Made by a program: the position numbers and the translations under genes
Shown here: piece after piece, positions 33,957 to 43,144 of the stretch
Position numbering within the stretch: the stretch's first letter is position 1
Layout: each line of letters begins with the position of its first letter
Notes under the pieces: model-generated
Database searches by the model: none
What the model saw: the letters and a program-made list of their open reading frames with translations, nothing else
Told to the model about the DNA's origin: nothing
From: an uncultured Lachnospiraceae bacterium
GTDB taxonomy: Bacteria > Bacillota > Clostridia > Lachnospirales > Lachnospiraceae
NCBI GenBank assembly: GCA_910588285.1
Contig: CAJUQB010000003.1
Location: 4,090-68,089 of the forward strand
Length of the DNA stretch: 64,000 nt
Reading direction: 5' to 3'

Positions 33957-34868
33957 ATGAGGAAAGAGCGAATAAAGAGATTGAAATGGAAAGAGATCCT
34001 GACAAATTATTCCTTTGTGACGCCGGCTGTAATTTTCATCATCCTGTTTATGATGTATCCGGTCTGGTATACCATAGAGATGAGCTTTAAGGACGTTACC
34101 CTGAAAAATTTTCTGGACACTGCCAGGCAGGGCTTTGCAGGACTTGCCAATTACAGACATATTTTCGGAGACAAATATTTCTGGAATTCCCTGAATAATA
34201 CCTGGATTTTTGTGCTGTTCAGCCTGATTTTCCAATTTTCTGCAGGCTTTGCCTTTGCATTGTTTTTTAATAAAAGGTTCCCGGGAAACAAGTGGATGCG
34301 TGCCATCCTTTTGATTGCCTGGATGAATCCGGCGATTATCACAGGGGCTGTATTCAAATGGCTGATGGCCGGGGATGTGGGAATTTTTAACCATATCCTG
34401 ATAGCGCTGGGGCTCATAAGGGAGCCGGTGAATTTCCTGGCCAGCACCTCCACATCCTTAGGGAGCGTGATATTCGGCAATATCTGGGTGGGCATTCCCT
34501 TTAACATGATTCTGCTGCTTTCGGGCCTGCAGGGCATTGATGAGGATCTGTATGAGTCGGCTGTGATTGACGGCGCAAGCTCCCTTGCAAGATTCCGTTA
34601 TATCACGGTTCCTATGCTGATTCCCACCATTCGGGTGCTGCTGCTTCTGGGATTTATCTACACCTTCAAGGTATTTGACATTATTTATGCCATGACCTCC
34701 GGAGGGCCGGCAAATTCCTCCCAGATCCTGCCCTACTATTCCTATGAGCTTGCATTTAAGACCTTCAAATTCAGCCAGGGTGCTGCCGCTTCCTGCATAT
34801 CCTTCCTGATTGTGGCAGTGCTGGCAGTGTTCTACATTTATTTTTCCAAAAAGGAGGAAGCGGCATGA
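33957..34868 (+). CDS. Sugar ABC transporter permease 1, second cluster
   Basis: 303 residues, about six membrane helices, EAA loop LYESAVIDGASSLARFRYI. GAAGGAGGG precedes the ATG. It overlaps the next permease gene by 4 nt (ATGA), so the two are made as a pair. Confidence 0.92.
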   Translation: MRKERIKRLKWKEILTNYSFVTPAVIFIILFMMYPVWYTIEMSFKDVTLKNFLDTARQGFAGLANYRHIFGDKYFWNSLNNTWIFVLFSLIFQFSAGFAFALFFNKRFPGNKWMRAILLIAWMNPAIITGAVFKWLMAGDVGIFNHILIALGLIREPVNFLASTSTSLGSVIFGNIWVGIPFNMILLLSGLQGIDEDLYESAVIDGASSLARFRYITVPMLIPTIRVLLLLGFIYTFKVFDIIYAMTSGGPANSSQILPYYSYELAFKTFKFSQGAAASCISFLIVAVLAVFYIYFSKKEEAA

Positions 34869-35704
34869 GGGGAAGATGGAGAAGGCAGTACAAAAAATAT
34901 GTCCTTTGCGCAGCGGGGCTCCTTCTGGTGGCAGTGTTTCTGTTTCCCATCTACTGGATGATCGTATCCTCCCTGAAGGGAAGCGGGGAGATTTTTTCGG
35001 CCTCGCCAAGCTTAATTCCCAGGAGCCTGTATCTGGATAATTATAGGGCCCTGTTTCAAAATGCAGATTTTTTCATGTATCTGAAAAACAGCGCTGTCAT
35101 CAGTATACTGTCCATGATCGGGGCGATCCTTCTGTCGGCGCCGCTGTCCTATGCCCTGGCCAGGAAGAGCATGAAGGGATTTGGGGCAATCCTTTTTATC
35201 CTGATCATCATCCAGATGGTGCCGGGCAATTCCATGGCCCTGCCATTGTATGCCATGTTTTCCAGATGGGGGATTACCAACAGCTATCTGGGCGTAGTTC
35301 TGGCAAATATCACATCCTCCCTGCCCTTTGTGGCGCTGGTGCTTCGGACCTCTTTTTTGGGGATCCCTAGGGTCTTGGAGGACGCGGCCAGGATTGACGG
35401 CTGCTCGGCTTGGGGAACCTTTCTTCGGATCATCCTGCCTCTGACCCGGCCGGCCCTGGTGACCTGCGCGGCCTTTGGATTTATATTTGCCTGGGGGGAA
35501 TTTATTTTCGCTCTGGTGCTGCTGCCGGACAAGGCCTATTGGCCCATCACCATGGGGATGCGTACCTTTATCGGACAGCATGGGACAGACTGGGGAGGGC
35601 TTATGGCCACAGCGACCTTATCCTCCCTGCCGGTTATTCTCATTTTCATGCTGACCCAGAAGCATATTGTGGGTGGGATTACCGCCGGGTCTGTGAAAGG
35701 ATAG
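34865..35704 (+). CDS. Sugar ABC transporter permease 2, second cluster
   Basis: 279 residues, with a basic N-terminus then about six helices, and an EAA loop VLEDAARIDGCSAWGTFLRI. It is translationally coupled to the permease at 33957. The sensor kinase gene follows after 6 nt. Confidence 0.92.
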   Translation: MRGRWRRQYKKYVLCAAGLLLVAVFLFPIYWMIVSSLKGSGEIFSASPSLIPRSLYLDNYRALFQNADFFMYLKNSAVISILSMIGAILLSAPLSYALARKSMKGFGAILFILIIIQMVPGNSMALPLYAMFSRWGITNSYLGVVLANITSSLPFVALVLRTSFLGIPRVLEDAARIDGCSAWGTFLRIILPLTRPALVTCAAFGFIFAWGEFIFALVLLPDKAYWPITMGMRTFIGQHGTDWGGLMATATLSSLPVILIFMLTQKHIVGGITAGSVKG

Positions 35705-35710
35705 GCGTCT

Positions 35711-37495
35711 ATGAGAAGAGGCCGCGGGGCGGGGTGGTTTTGGAATATGCCCCTGAATGGGAAGATTGCAGTGATTTTTCTGGGAGGGATCTCCATTCCA
35801 TTTTTTGTGATCAGCATCCTGGTATTCCAGGGGATTTACCGCAATGCCATGGAGAGCGAAAACCAGATGCTGAACAGGAACCTGGAAAATGTAGTCAGCG
35901 GTGTGGAAGGAATGCTCATGGACTATGAGATGACGGCAGAGGGCGTCTATGACTATGAGGAGTTTCTGAAAAGTGCGGCTGCGGCAGAGGAGCCCCAGGC
36001 AGAGCAGCTGAACAGAGACAGCAGTGTGAATCTGATGCTCTCAAATATCCGCAGGAGCCGGGAGTTTATGGCAGGGGCCTCCTTTGTATTTCCAGACGGC
36101 AGCATTGTCAGCCAGGTATCCGGCTATGGAAGATACGAGGAGACAGTCCGTGAGACGGAAGGGCAGATGGAGGAGCTTCTGGCCCAGATGGAGGGCAGGG
36201 TTCCGGGAGAGGTCTGGCAGGCCAGTGTTGTGGGCCAAAAGGATGCCAATGGCAGGGCCGCCTATTTTTCCGGGCGGAGGATCATCCGAAATATCTATAA
36301 CAGGAATCAGCTGGTGGGAATTGTGATTCTCCATATTTCCACGCTGGCCCTGGATCATCTTGCGGTGCTGGATCAGGAGGAGGACCAGGGGCTTCTGGTG
36401 ATCTTAGACGGCAGCAACCATCTCTTGTGGAGCAATGGGGACGCAGAGCCAGTGCTTGCACTGCTGTCGGAGTATGCGCAGAGGGAAGGGGGGAAGCAGG
36501 AGCTGCCGGGACACAGGGGACAGCTTGAGGAATACGGAAACCATTATTACATTTGCCAGGAGTCTGCTTACAGCGGCTGGAGGTTTATCCATATGGTGCC
36601 AAGGGGTGAGGTGGAGCGGCAGGCAAATATGTTTCTCCTGTTTCTGGCGCTGATCCTCTGCCTGATTATCTGCTTTTCCGTGCTGTGCATGGCCCTGGTG
36701 CACCGATTCATCGTGTATCCGGTCCGGAAGCTCATTGTGGTGATGGATGAGGTGGACGACCTGGAGAAGATTCACATGCAGCTGCCGGTGGGCAGGAAGG
36801 ATGAGATCGGCCTGCTGTACGGAACCTACAACCGCCTGAATCAGAGGATTTCCGGCCTCGTCCTGCAGCTGACCGAAACCCTTCGGCAGGATAAGGAGAA
36901 GGAGATTCGTCTGCTCCACAGCCAGCTGAATCCCCATTTTATCTATAATACCTTGGAGAGCATCAGCTGGATTGCCTACGAGAAGCAGCTGCCGGAGGTG
37001 TCAAGGGTGGTGGCCGGATTATCGGAAATCCTGAAATATTCCATCAAGTTTTCCGATGCCTATGTAACCTTTGGCAATGAGCTGGAAATGCTGGAAAATT
37101 ATATTTCCATCCAGCGATTCCGGTTTGAGGACAGGTTTTTGGCTGTCTACGACATTGACGAGACGCTCCTGAATTACAAAACCGTAAAATTTATGTTCCA
37201 GCCCTTTGTGGAAAATGCCCTGATCCACGGCTTTAAACAGAAGGAAAAGGACTGCCGGGTCACCATCCGGCTCTATGACCAGGGGGAGGACATTGCGGCG
37301 GAGATTGAGGATAATGGCTGCGGCATGGAGGAGGTCATGGTGGAGCAGGCCTTAAGCAGGTATACCAAGGGGATTGGCATTGGCAACCTGAACCGGTCCC
37401 TGCAGCTGAGATTCGGGGAGCGCTATCAGATTCAGATTGACAGCAGGCCGGGACGGGGAACCAGGATTCGTCTCAGGATTCCCAAGATTCCATAA
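35711..37495 (+). CDS. Sensor histidine kinase (YesM family), second cluster
   Basis: 594 residues. Membrane helices near residues 18-38 and 300-325 flank an extracellular dCache-like sensing region. A HAMP domain follows, then the His motif in SQLNPHFIYNTLESISWIA and the ATPase core with NALIHGFKQK and EDNGCGMEE. It likely controls the adjacent ABC/GH31 genes through the regulator at 37513. Confidence 0.93.
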   Translation: MRRGRGAGWFWNMPLNGKIAVIFLGGISIPFFVISILVFQGIYRNAMESENQMLNRNLENVVSGVEGMLMDYEMTAEGVYDYEEFLKSAAAAEEPQAEQLNRDSSVNLMLSNIRRSREFMAGASFVFPDGSIVSQVSGYGRYEETVRETEGQMEELLAQMEGRVPGEVWQASVVGQKDANGRAAYFSGRRIIRNIYNRNQLVGIVILHISTLALDHLAVLDQEEDQGLLVILDGSNHLLWSNGDAEPVLALLSEYAQREGGKQELPGHRGQLEEYGNHYYICQESAYSGWRFIHMVPRGEVERQANMFLLFLALILCLIICFSVLCMALVHRFIVYPVRKLIVVMDEVDDLEKIHMQLPVGRKDEIGLLYGTYNRLNQRISGLVLQLTETLRQDKEKEIRLLHSQLNPHFIYNTLESISWIAYEKQLPEVSRVVAGLSEILKYSIKFSDAYVTFGNELEMLENYISIQRFRFEDRFLAVYDIDETLLNYKTVKFMFQPFVENALIHGFKQKEKDCRVTIRLYDQGEDIAAEIEDNGCGMEEVMVEQALSRYTKGIGIGNLNRSLQLRFGERYQIQIDSRPGRGTRIRLRIPKIP

Positions 37496-37512
37496 CTCTG
37501 GGGGAGGTGCCT

Positions 37513-39000
37513 ATGATTCATATTGCAGTACTGGATGATGAACCGAAGATACGCCGCGGGATTGCAGGGATGCTTGTGGCATCCCTGAAGGAGGAGGCGG
37601 TTGTCCATAAGTTTGCCCGGGCCGGTGAATTGATGCAGTTTGCCAGGAAGCAGGAGCTTGACATTCTGGTGACAGATATCTGTATGCCGGAGCTGGACGG
37701 CCTGGAGCTTGGAAATTATCTGAAGCTCTTTTACCCAAGGCTCCGCATTATCATTATCAGCGGATACAGTAATTTCGAATATGCCCAGGCAGCCATCCGT
37801 CTGCAGGTCTGCGAGTACCTGCTAAAGCCGGTGGATCCGGAGAAGCTTCTGGCAGTGGTCCGCAGGCAGATCAGAGCCATAGAGCAGGAGCGGCTGCAGC
37901 AGGCCGGGCAGCAGGAGCGGGGGCTTGCAAAGCAGCTGGATAAACATCTTGTGGTGCGGGAGCTGTTGTATGGCGGAAACCCGGATCAGCCGGCATTGCT
38001 GGGGCTGCTGGAGGGGACAGGTGTCTATTATCTTGTATTGACCCAGGGGGAGCCGGCCCCTTGCCGGGAGGCTGCCGGGCTGGCCTTCCTAAGCGGCTCC
38101 CTGGAGGAGGGCCTAAGGTTCTACCTGACCATGGCAGAGGATGCGCCTGAGCAGTTCTGGAGAATCTACGAAGGCCAATGCCTGGAGGATGGAAGGCTTG
38201 TTCAGAATGTGGGCATCAGCAGTGCGGTGAGCAGTGCAGATCTGCTGCATCAGGCATATCTTCAGGCCCTGTCCGCCTTAAAGCAGGAGCTCTATGAGGA
38301 ACGGCCCGGGGTCTGGAGGTTTCAGAATACCGGGATCTGGCAGTTTGACAGCGAAAAGAAGGCCCTGTATTTATTGAATTGTATTTATGCGGGAACGGAT
38401 TTTACCAAGGAGCTTGAGGCAGTTCGGGAGGAGATCCGAAGCGCCAGGCCGGTGTTTCCCATGTTTGAGCGGAATATGAAGCTGATGCTGCATACCATGA
38501 TACGGCTGCTGGAGGAGAATCGTCTGCTGTCCGCAGCATGCATGGAGCTGAAAGGGATTGCGGAGGAATTGGGAGACTGCCGTTCCCTGAACGGGCTGTT
38601 TGCATCCATCGGGGATGCCCTGGGGCGGGCGGCTGAAAATGCCAGGGAGATTCAGGCCATCCGGCTGGAAAGCCATATCCACAAGGCCATTGAGTATATA
38701 CAGAACCATTTTTGCCAGGATCTGACCCTGGAGGAGGTGGCGGCCCGGGCAGATATGAATCCCGCCTATTTCAGCAGCAGCTTCAAAAAATATACGGGCA
38801 GCAGCTTTATCCACTATACGATGGATCTGCGGGTCCGGCGGGCAAAGGAGCTGTTAAAGGAAGGGAAGAAGGTCAGCGAGATCGCCCGGCTCCTGGGCTT
38901 TCATGATACCAGGTATTTTACCAGGACATTTAAAAAATACGCAGGGGTGACGCCCAGCGAATACAAAACGATTGCCACTGCATTCTATGAGGAGCAGTGA
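37513..39000 (+). CDS. Response regulator with AraC-type DNA-binding domain (YesN family), second cluster
   Basis: 495 residues from ATG 37513 (GGGGAGGT upstream; a GTG at 37507 is less likely). The receiver has VLDDEPKIRRGI and the phospho-acceptor Asp in VTDICMPELDG (about residue 55). A long middle region (about 135-385) of unknown fold follows, then two AraC helix-turn-helix units ending YFTRTFKKYAGVTPSEYK. It is the partner of the kinase at 35711. Confidence 0.93.
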   Translation: MIHIAVLDDEPKIRRGIAGMLVASLKEEAVVHKFARAGELMQFARKQELDILVTDICMPELDGLELGNYLKLFYPRLRIIIISGYSNFEYAQAAIRLQVCEYLLKPVDPEKLLAVVRRQIRAIEQERLQQAGQQERGLAKQLDKHLVVRELLYGGNPDQPALLGLLEGTGVYYLVLTQGEPAPCREAAGLAFLSGSLEEGLRFYLTMAEDAPEQFWRIYEGQCLEDGRLVQNVGISSAVSSADLLHQAYLQALSALKQELYEERPGVWRFQNTGIWQFDSEKKALYLLNCIYAGTDFTKELEAVREEIRSARPVFPMFERNMKLMLHTMIRLLEENRLLSAACMELKGIAEELGDCRSLNGLFASIGDALGRAAENAREIQAIRLESHIHKAIEYIQNHFCQDLTLEEVAARADMNPAYFSSSFKKYTGSSFIHYTMDLRVRRAKELLKEGKKVSEIARLLGFHDTRYFTRTFKKYAGVTPSEYKTIATAFYEEQ

Positions 39001-39046
39001 AGATGAATGAGAAGCAAGGAAGATGCAGAGTGAAGGAGGAGGCTTT

Positions 39047-41059
39047 ATGGCAGTGATTACACAAAAGGACGGCAGGCTGGTCTGGCGTTTTGACAGGGAG
39101 ACCCTCTGGGTTGAACCATGGGGAAGGAATGCCCTGCGAGTCCGCGGAACAAAAAACAGCAGGATGGAAGAGGAGCTCTGGGCCCTTCTGCCCCGGCCGG
39201 AGGTTTTGGCAGAGATTCGGATCACAGGCTCCGGGGCAGTGATCCGAAACGGGGATATCACAGCCAGGATCCAGGAGGACGGCAGGCTTGTTTTTGAAAA
39301 CAGCAGGGGAAGGGTGCTGCTGGAAGAATACCTGCGGACGGAGGAGGCTCTGGGGGAGGCCCGCAGCCTGCTGAAGATTGAGGCCCGGGAGTTCAAGCCG
39401 GGAGCAGGGGATGATTGCCAGCTGACCATGCGCTTTGAGTCAGAGCCCGGGGAGCGGCTCTACGGCATGGGGCAGTACCAGCAGGAGGGGGTAGATCTGA
39501 AGGGCACCGTTCTGGAGCTGGCTCAGAGAAATTCACAGGCCAGCGTGCCCTTCCTGCTGTCGGACCAGGGCTATGGTTTTTTGTGGAACAACCCGGCGGT
39601 GGGCCAGGTGGTATTCGGGAAAAACAGGACGGAATGGCAGGCGCGTGCCACAAAGCAGCTGGATTACTGGATTACTGCCGGGGATACTCCAAGAGAGATC
39701 CTGGCAAATTATATGGAGGCTACCGGGCTGCCCCCCATGATGCCGGAATATGCCCTTGGATTCTGGCAGAGCAAGCTGCGCTATAAGACCCAGGAGGAGC
39801 TTCTGGAGGTTGCCCGGGAATACCACAGAAGGAGAATTCCTCTGTCTGTAATTGTCATTGACTATTTCCATTGGCCCAACCAGGGAACCTGGGATTTTGA
39901 CCGAAGCTATTGGCCGGATCCTAAGGCCATGGTAGAGGAGCTAAGGGAGCTTGGGACGGAGCTGATGGTATCTGTCTGGCCTACGGTGGACAGCCGGTGT
40001 GAGAATTATCAGGAGATGCTGGAGCAGGGGCTTCTGGTGTCCGCAAACCGGGGCATGCGTACCCAGATGCAGTTTTTGGGCAATGAGGCCTTTTTTGATG
40101 CCACGAATCCCAGGGCCCGGGAATATGTGTGGAAGCGGGTGAAGGATCACTATTATGATCTGGGGATCCGTACGTTCTGGCTGGATGTGGCAGAGCCGGA
40201 ATACTCGGTGTATGATTTCGACCTGTATCGGTATTCCATTGGAAGCTGTCTGGAGACAGGAAATATCTATCCATTGATGTATGCAAAGGGCTTCTATGAG
40301 GGGATGCGTGAGGCCGGGGAGGAGCAGCCCCTGAACCTGATCCGGTGTGCCTGGGCGGGCAGCCAGCGTTACGGGGCCCTGGTCTGGTCCGGGGATATCC
40401 ATTCCAGCTTCCGGTCCCTGCGCAGCCAGGTGGCAGCAGGCTTAAATATGGCCATGGCAGGGATTCCCTGGTGGACGACGGATATCGGCGGCTTCAATGA
40501 CGGGGCCACGGCGGATCCCGGATTTCGGGAGCTTCTGATCCGCTGGTTCCAGTACGGGACCTTCTGCCCGGTGATGCGGCTTCACGGATACCGGCTTCCC
40601 TATGAGGAGCCTCTGTCAGAGGAAGTGGGGGGCGGCATGTGCGATTCCGGGGCAGCCAATGAGGTCTGGAGCTTTGGGGAGGAGGCCTATGGGATTCTGA
40701 CGCGCTATATCCGGATCCGGGAGAAGCTGCGGCCCTATATCCGGGGGCTGATGCAGGAGGCCCACCAAAAGGGGATTGTGCCCATGCGGCCGCTCTTTTA
40801 TGATTTCCCGGAGGATGAGAAGGCCTGGGAGGTGGAGGATGCCTATATGTTTGGCGGGCATCTGCTGGTGGCGCCGGTCCTCTGGGAGGGACAGAAGGAG
40901 CGGCGGGTGTATCTGCCCAAAGACAGAACCTGGATTGATGCGGAACGAAAGGAGTTTTATGAAGGCGGGCAGTGGATTACGGTGGAGACGCCCATGGAGA
41001 CGATTCCGGTATTTACGGATCTGCCGGATCTGGCGGGATGTTTTTCCGATGATAAATAA
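39047..41059 (+). CDS. Glycoside hydrolase family 31 (alpha-glucosidase / alpha-xylosidase)
   Basis: 670 residues from ATG 39047 (AAGGAGGAGG upstream), no signal peptide. An N-terminal beta-sandwich with RLYGMGQYQQEG precedes the barrel. The nucleophile Asp lies in TFWLDVAEPEYS and the acid/base Asp in ALVWSGDIHSSF; WWTTDIGGF and RLHGYR complete the active site. It acts on imported alpha-linked oligosaccharides. It is the last gene of the second sugar cluster. Confidence 0.92.
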   Translation: MAVITQKDGRLVWRFDRETLWVEPWGRNALRVRGTKNSRMEEELWALLPRPEVLAEIRITGSGAVIRNGDITARIQEDGRLVFENSRGRVLLEEYLRTEEALGEARSLLKIEAREFKPGAGDDCQLTMRFESEPGERLYGMGQYQQEGVDLKGTVLELAQRNSQASVPFLLSDQGYGFLWNNPAVGQVVFGKNRTEWQARATKQLDYWITAGDTPREILANYMEATGLPPMMPEYALGFWQSKLRYKTQEELLEVAREYHRRRIPLSVIVIDYFHWPNQGTWDFDRSYWPDPKAMVEELRELGTELMVSVWPTVDSRCENYQEMLEQGLLVSANRGMRTQMQFLGNEAFFDATNPRAREYVWKRVKDHYYDLGIRTFWLDVAEPEYSVYDFDLYRYSIGSCLETGNIYPLMYAKGFYEGMREAGEEQPLNLIRCAWAGSQRYGALVWSGDIHSSFRSLRSQVAAGLNMAMAGIPWWTTDIGGFNDGATADPGFRELLIRWFQYGTFCPVMRLHGYRLPYEEPLSEEVGGGMCDSGAANEVWSFGEEAYGILTRYIRIREKLRPYIRGLMQEAHQKGIVPMRPLFYDFPEDEKAWEVEDAYMFGGHLLVAPVLWEGQKERRVYLPKDRTWIDAERKEFYEGGQWITVETPMETIPVFTDLPDLAGCFSDDK

Positions 41060-41078
41060 CAGATGAAAAAGCCTGGAG

Positions 41079-41130
41079 AGCTCTGTTGGCAGTCCGGATG
41101 TTTGGGGACTGCCGGCAGAGCTTGGTTTTT
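41079..41130. terminator. Terminator between convergent GH31 and AAA-ATPase genes
   Basis: A 17-bp stem with one G-T pair (agctctgttggcagtcc, 41079-41095, with 41106-41122), followed by tggttttt. It serves the GH31 transcript; on the other strand aaaaac precedes the stem, so it may be bidirectional. Confidence 0.8.
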
Positions 41131-41133
41131 GAT

Positions 41134-42723
41134 TTAAAGCTTCTCAATCACACAGGTATGCTTTCTTTTTCCGGCCTGAGGGTTTTTATTATAGTTTACA
41201 CCTACCAGTAAAATATCGCCGTCATATCCTTTGAGCGCCTCAGGATACCGCCGGTCCTTCAGTTGCTCAATCGCGCCCTTGGCAGACTTATTCCATTTTA
41301 ATTCAATTACCAGTGCAGGAACAGGCGATGTCTTTTTTGGCAGATATACAATGTCTGCGTAACCATCCCCAGCCGGCAGTTCCTCAAATTTGAGATAGTG
41401 GTCCTTGTAACAGAAATAAGCCAGTTTAATTACGCTGCGCAGAGCTTGCTCGTCATTGTAGAAAAGAATCGCTGTTTCCTCTGCGTGGATCTTTTCCATC
41501 TGGGCTGCCACAGCATCTGCATTTCCGTGAAGCGTATCGTAAATGAGCTGGTCGCTCTCACGAACCCGCCGGATCGTCTCATCCCGTTTGACCCCGCGAA
41601 TTGCTTTGGCAAATTCCAGCCGTATCTCTTCATTGGGAATATGCACCGTGCCTGTCTCCTCCTGATAGGAAAGATAGCCAAGATGGATCAGCAGGGTCAG
41701 CACATCATCCCGGTTCCGGAAGGTAACCAGGTCGTTGGCGAACCCATTGGTATCCACAGCCACATCTATGCCCCCCAGCAGCTCCACCATTGTTTTTGAC
41801 AGTCCATCAAAGTCCAGGCTGATATAAGTCATCAGGCTTTTTGCAGTGGAGGTTTCTGTCCAGTAGGAGCGGAAATTATGATAGCGGAGGGCTTCCATAA
41901 CAGAGCTGGGATTGTATATGGATGTCTCTTTTTCCAATGTGTAGCCATCGTACCATTGTCTCATTTTGACAAAATCACTGTGATGTTCCGCACAGAGCTG
42001 TTTTACTTCGGTTTCTGTAAATCCCACATACTTTGAAAACCTCCAGGGATTTATCATGGAGAACTCTTTAAAGTCCGAAATAGCAGACTGCGAACCATCC
42101 TTTTTGATGGGAAGAATCCCGGTCATATATGCTGCAGCAAATATTTTGTCGGTAGTACCGCTGTTTTTAAAAAGGGAACGCAGGAACTCCAGATATTCTT
42201 TTTGCACAGCAGGATGGCCAATGGCTTCACGAATCGGCGCATCCCATTCATCAATAATCATGATAAATCGATTCCCGGTCAATTCAGCAGCATTGGCCAG
42301 GGTGCCGAAAAATGCTTCCTGAATGTCCAGACCGGGATATGCCGCTGCCAGCTCCCTTGTTACATTTCGTATGATGAAGGGGACAATATTGTCTATATCC
42401 GCTGCTCCGATAATACCGGTCATATCCAAATAGATGACATCATATTTGTTTAGATGCTGCAGGTAGGTATTGTTTATTTTCTGATCTGCAGCAATTTCAA
42501 GGTCATCAAATAATGGGGACGAGTCACAGGTCTTGTCATAGTATGCGCAAAGCATCTGTGCCGCAAAAGACTTTCCAAACCTGCGCGGCCTGCTGACGCA
42601 AGTGAGCTTCTGCTTAGTTCCGATGGAATCATTGATCAATTGGATCAGGCCGGATTTGTCTATATATTGACTGTTTCTTACCTCTTGAAATCCACTGTTG
42701 CCGGGATTTAAATATGTTCCCAT
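41134..42723 (-). CDS. AAA-ATPase-like / PD-(D/E)XK nuclease-like protein
   Basis: 529 residues from ATG 42723 (GGGAGGG 9 nt upstream). The N-terminal ATPase-like domain has the degenerate P-loop SRPRRFGKSFAAQML and the Walker B-like FIMIIDEWDAPI. The C-terminal PD-(D/E)XK-like domain has GYADIVYL, then VIELKWNKS (E-x-K). This matches the AAA-ATPase_like plus PDDEXK_9 architecture common in gut Firmicutes and Bacteroidetes, whose role is not settled (mobile element or defence are suggestions). It stands alone. Confidence 0.85.
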   Translation of the reverse strand: MGTYLNPGNSGFQEVRNSQYIDKSGLIQLINDSIGTKQKLTCVSRPRRFGKSFAAQMLCAYYDKTCDSSPLFDDLEIAADQKINNTYLQHLNKYDVIYLDMTGIIGAADIDNIVPFIIRNVTRELAAAYPGLDIQEAFFGTLANAAELTGNRFIMIIDEWDAPIREAIGHPAVQKEYLEFLRSLFKNSGTTDKIFAAAYMTGILPIKKDGSQSAISDFKEFSMINPWRFSKYVGFTETEVKQLCAEHHSDFVKMRQWYDGYTLEKETSIYNPSSVMEALRYHNFRSYWTETSTAKSLMTYISLDFDGLSKTMVELLGGIDVAVDTNGFANDLVTFRNRDDVLTLLIHLGYLSYQEETGTVHIPNEEIRLEFAKAIRGVKRDETIRRVRESDQLIYDTLHGNADAVAAQMEKIHAEETAILFYNDEQALRSVIKLAYFCYKDHYLKFEELPAGDGYADIVYLPKKTSPVPALVIELKWNKSAKGAIEQLKDRRYPEALKGYDGDILLVGVNYNKNPQAGKRKHTCVIEKL

Positions 42724-42858
42724 AAGCAGCATCCCTCCCTTGCGTTTACCAGATACCATAAAGCTGGCAATCTATATATCACATTATAATCTTCCGGGCC
42801 CTGTTCCGCAACATATTCTTCATGGGAATTATTTTCTCAGGTTCCCTATTGTTACTTT

Positions 42859-42985
42859 TCACGGGTCAGGAATGCGCACCAGCTGCGCATTCCGTGAGAA
42901 CATGATTCAGGAGTGAGGGGCGATTTTTGCGTAGCAAAACTTTAAATATCGCCCCGAATCGTTGCTATGAGCGGCCCCTCGGGCC
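42859..42985. other. Cluster of three hairpins in a 421-nt gene-free gap
   Basis: Three stems follow each other: ggaatgcgca / tgcgcattcc (about 42868-42893, extended by tcac / gtga), ggggcgat / atcgcccc (about 42917-42955, enclosing gcgtagcaaaac), and cggcccctcgggccg (about 42973-42987). None has a T-run. The gap lies between divergent genes, so this is not an operon terminator. It may be a dispersed intergenic repeat or a structured RNA; I recognise no family. Confidence 0.55.
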
Positions 42986-43037
42986 GTGAATGTAACTCCC
43001 AATTTGCCGGGCAGGACATGAAAAGCTGTTAAATTTC

Positions 43038-43066
43038 TTGCACAATGGGGCATAATACTATACAAT
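43038..43066 (+). promoter_or_regulatory. Promoter of the NYN/OST-HTH gene
   Basis: TTGCAC (43038-43043), a 17-nt spacer, TACAAT (43061-43066), about 80 nt before the start. Confidence 0.55.
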
Positions 43067-43144
43067 GAATCTCAACGAATAGAAAATATGGACGTCAGAG
43101 AAAGAAAAGCCACGGTTTGATCTAAGGATCAGGAAAGGGAGTAT

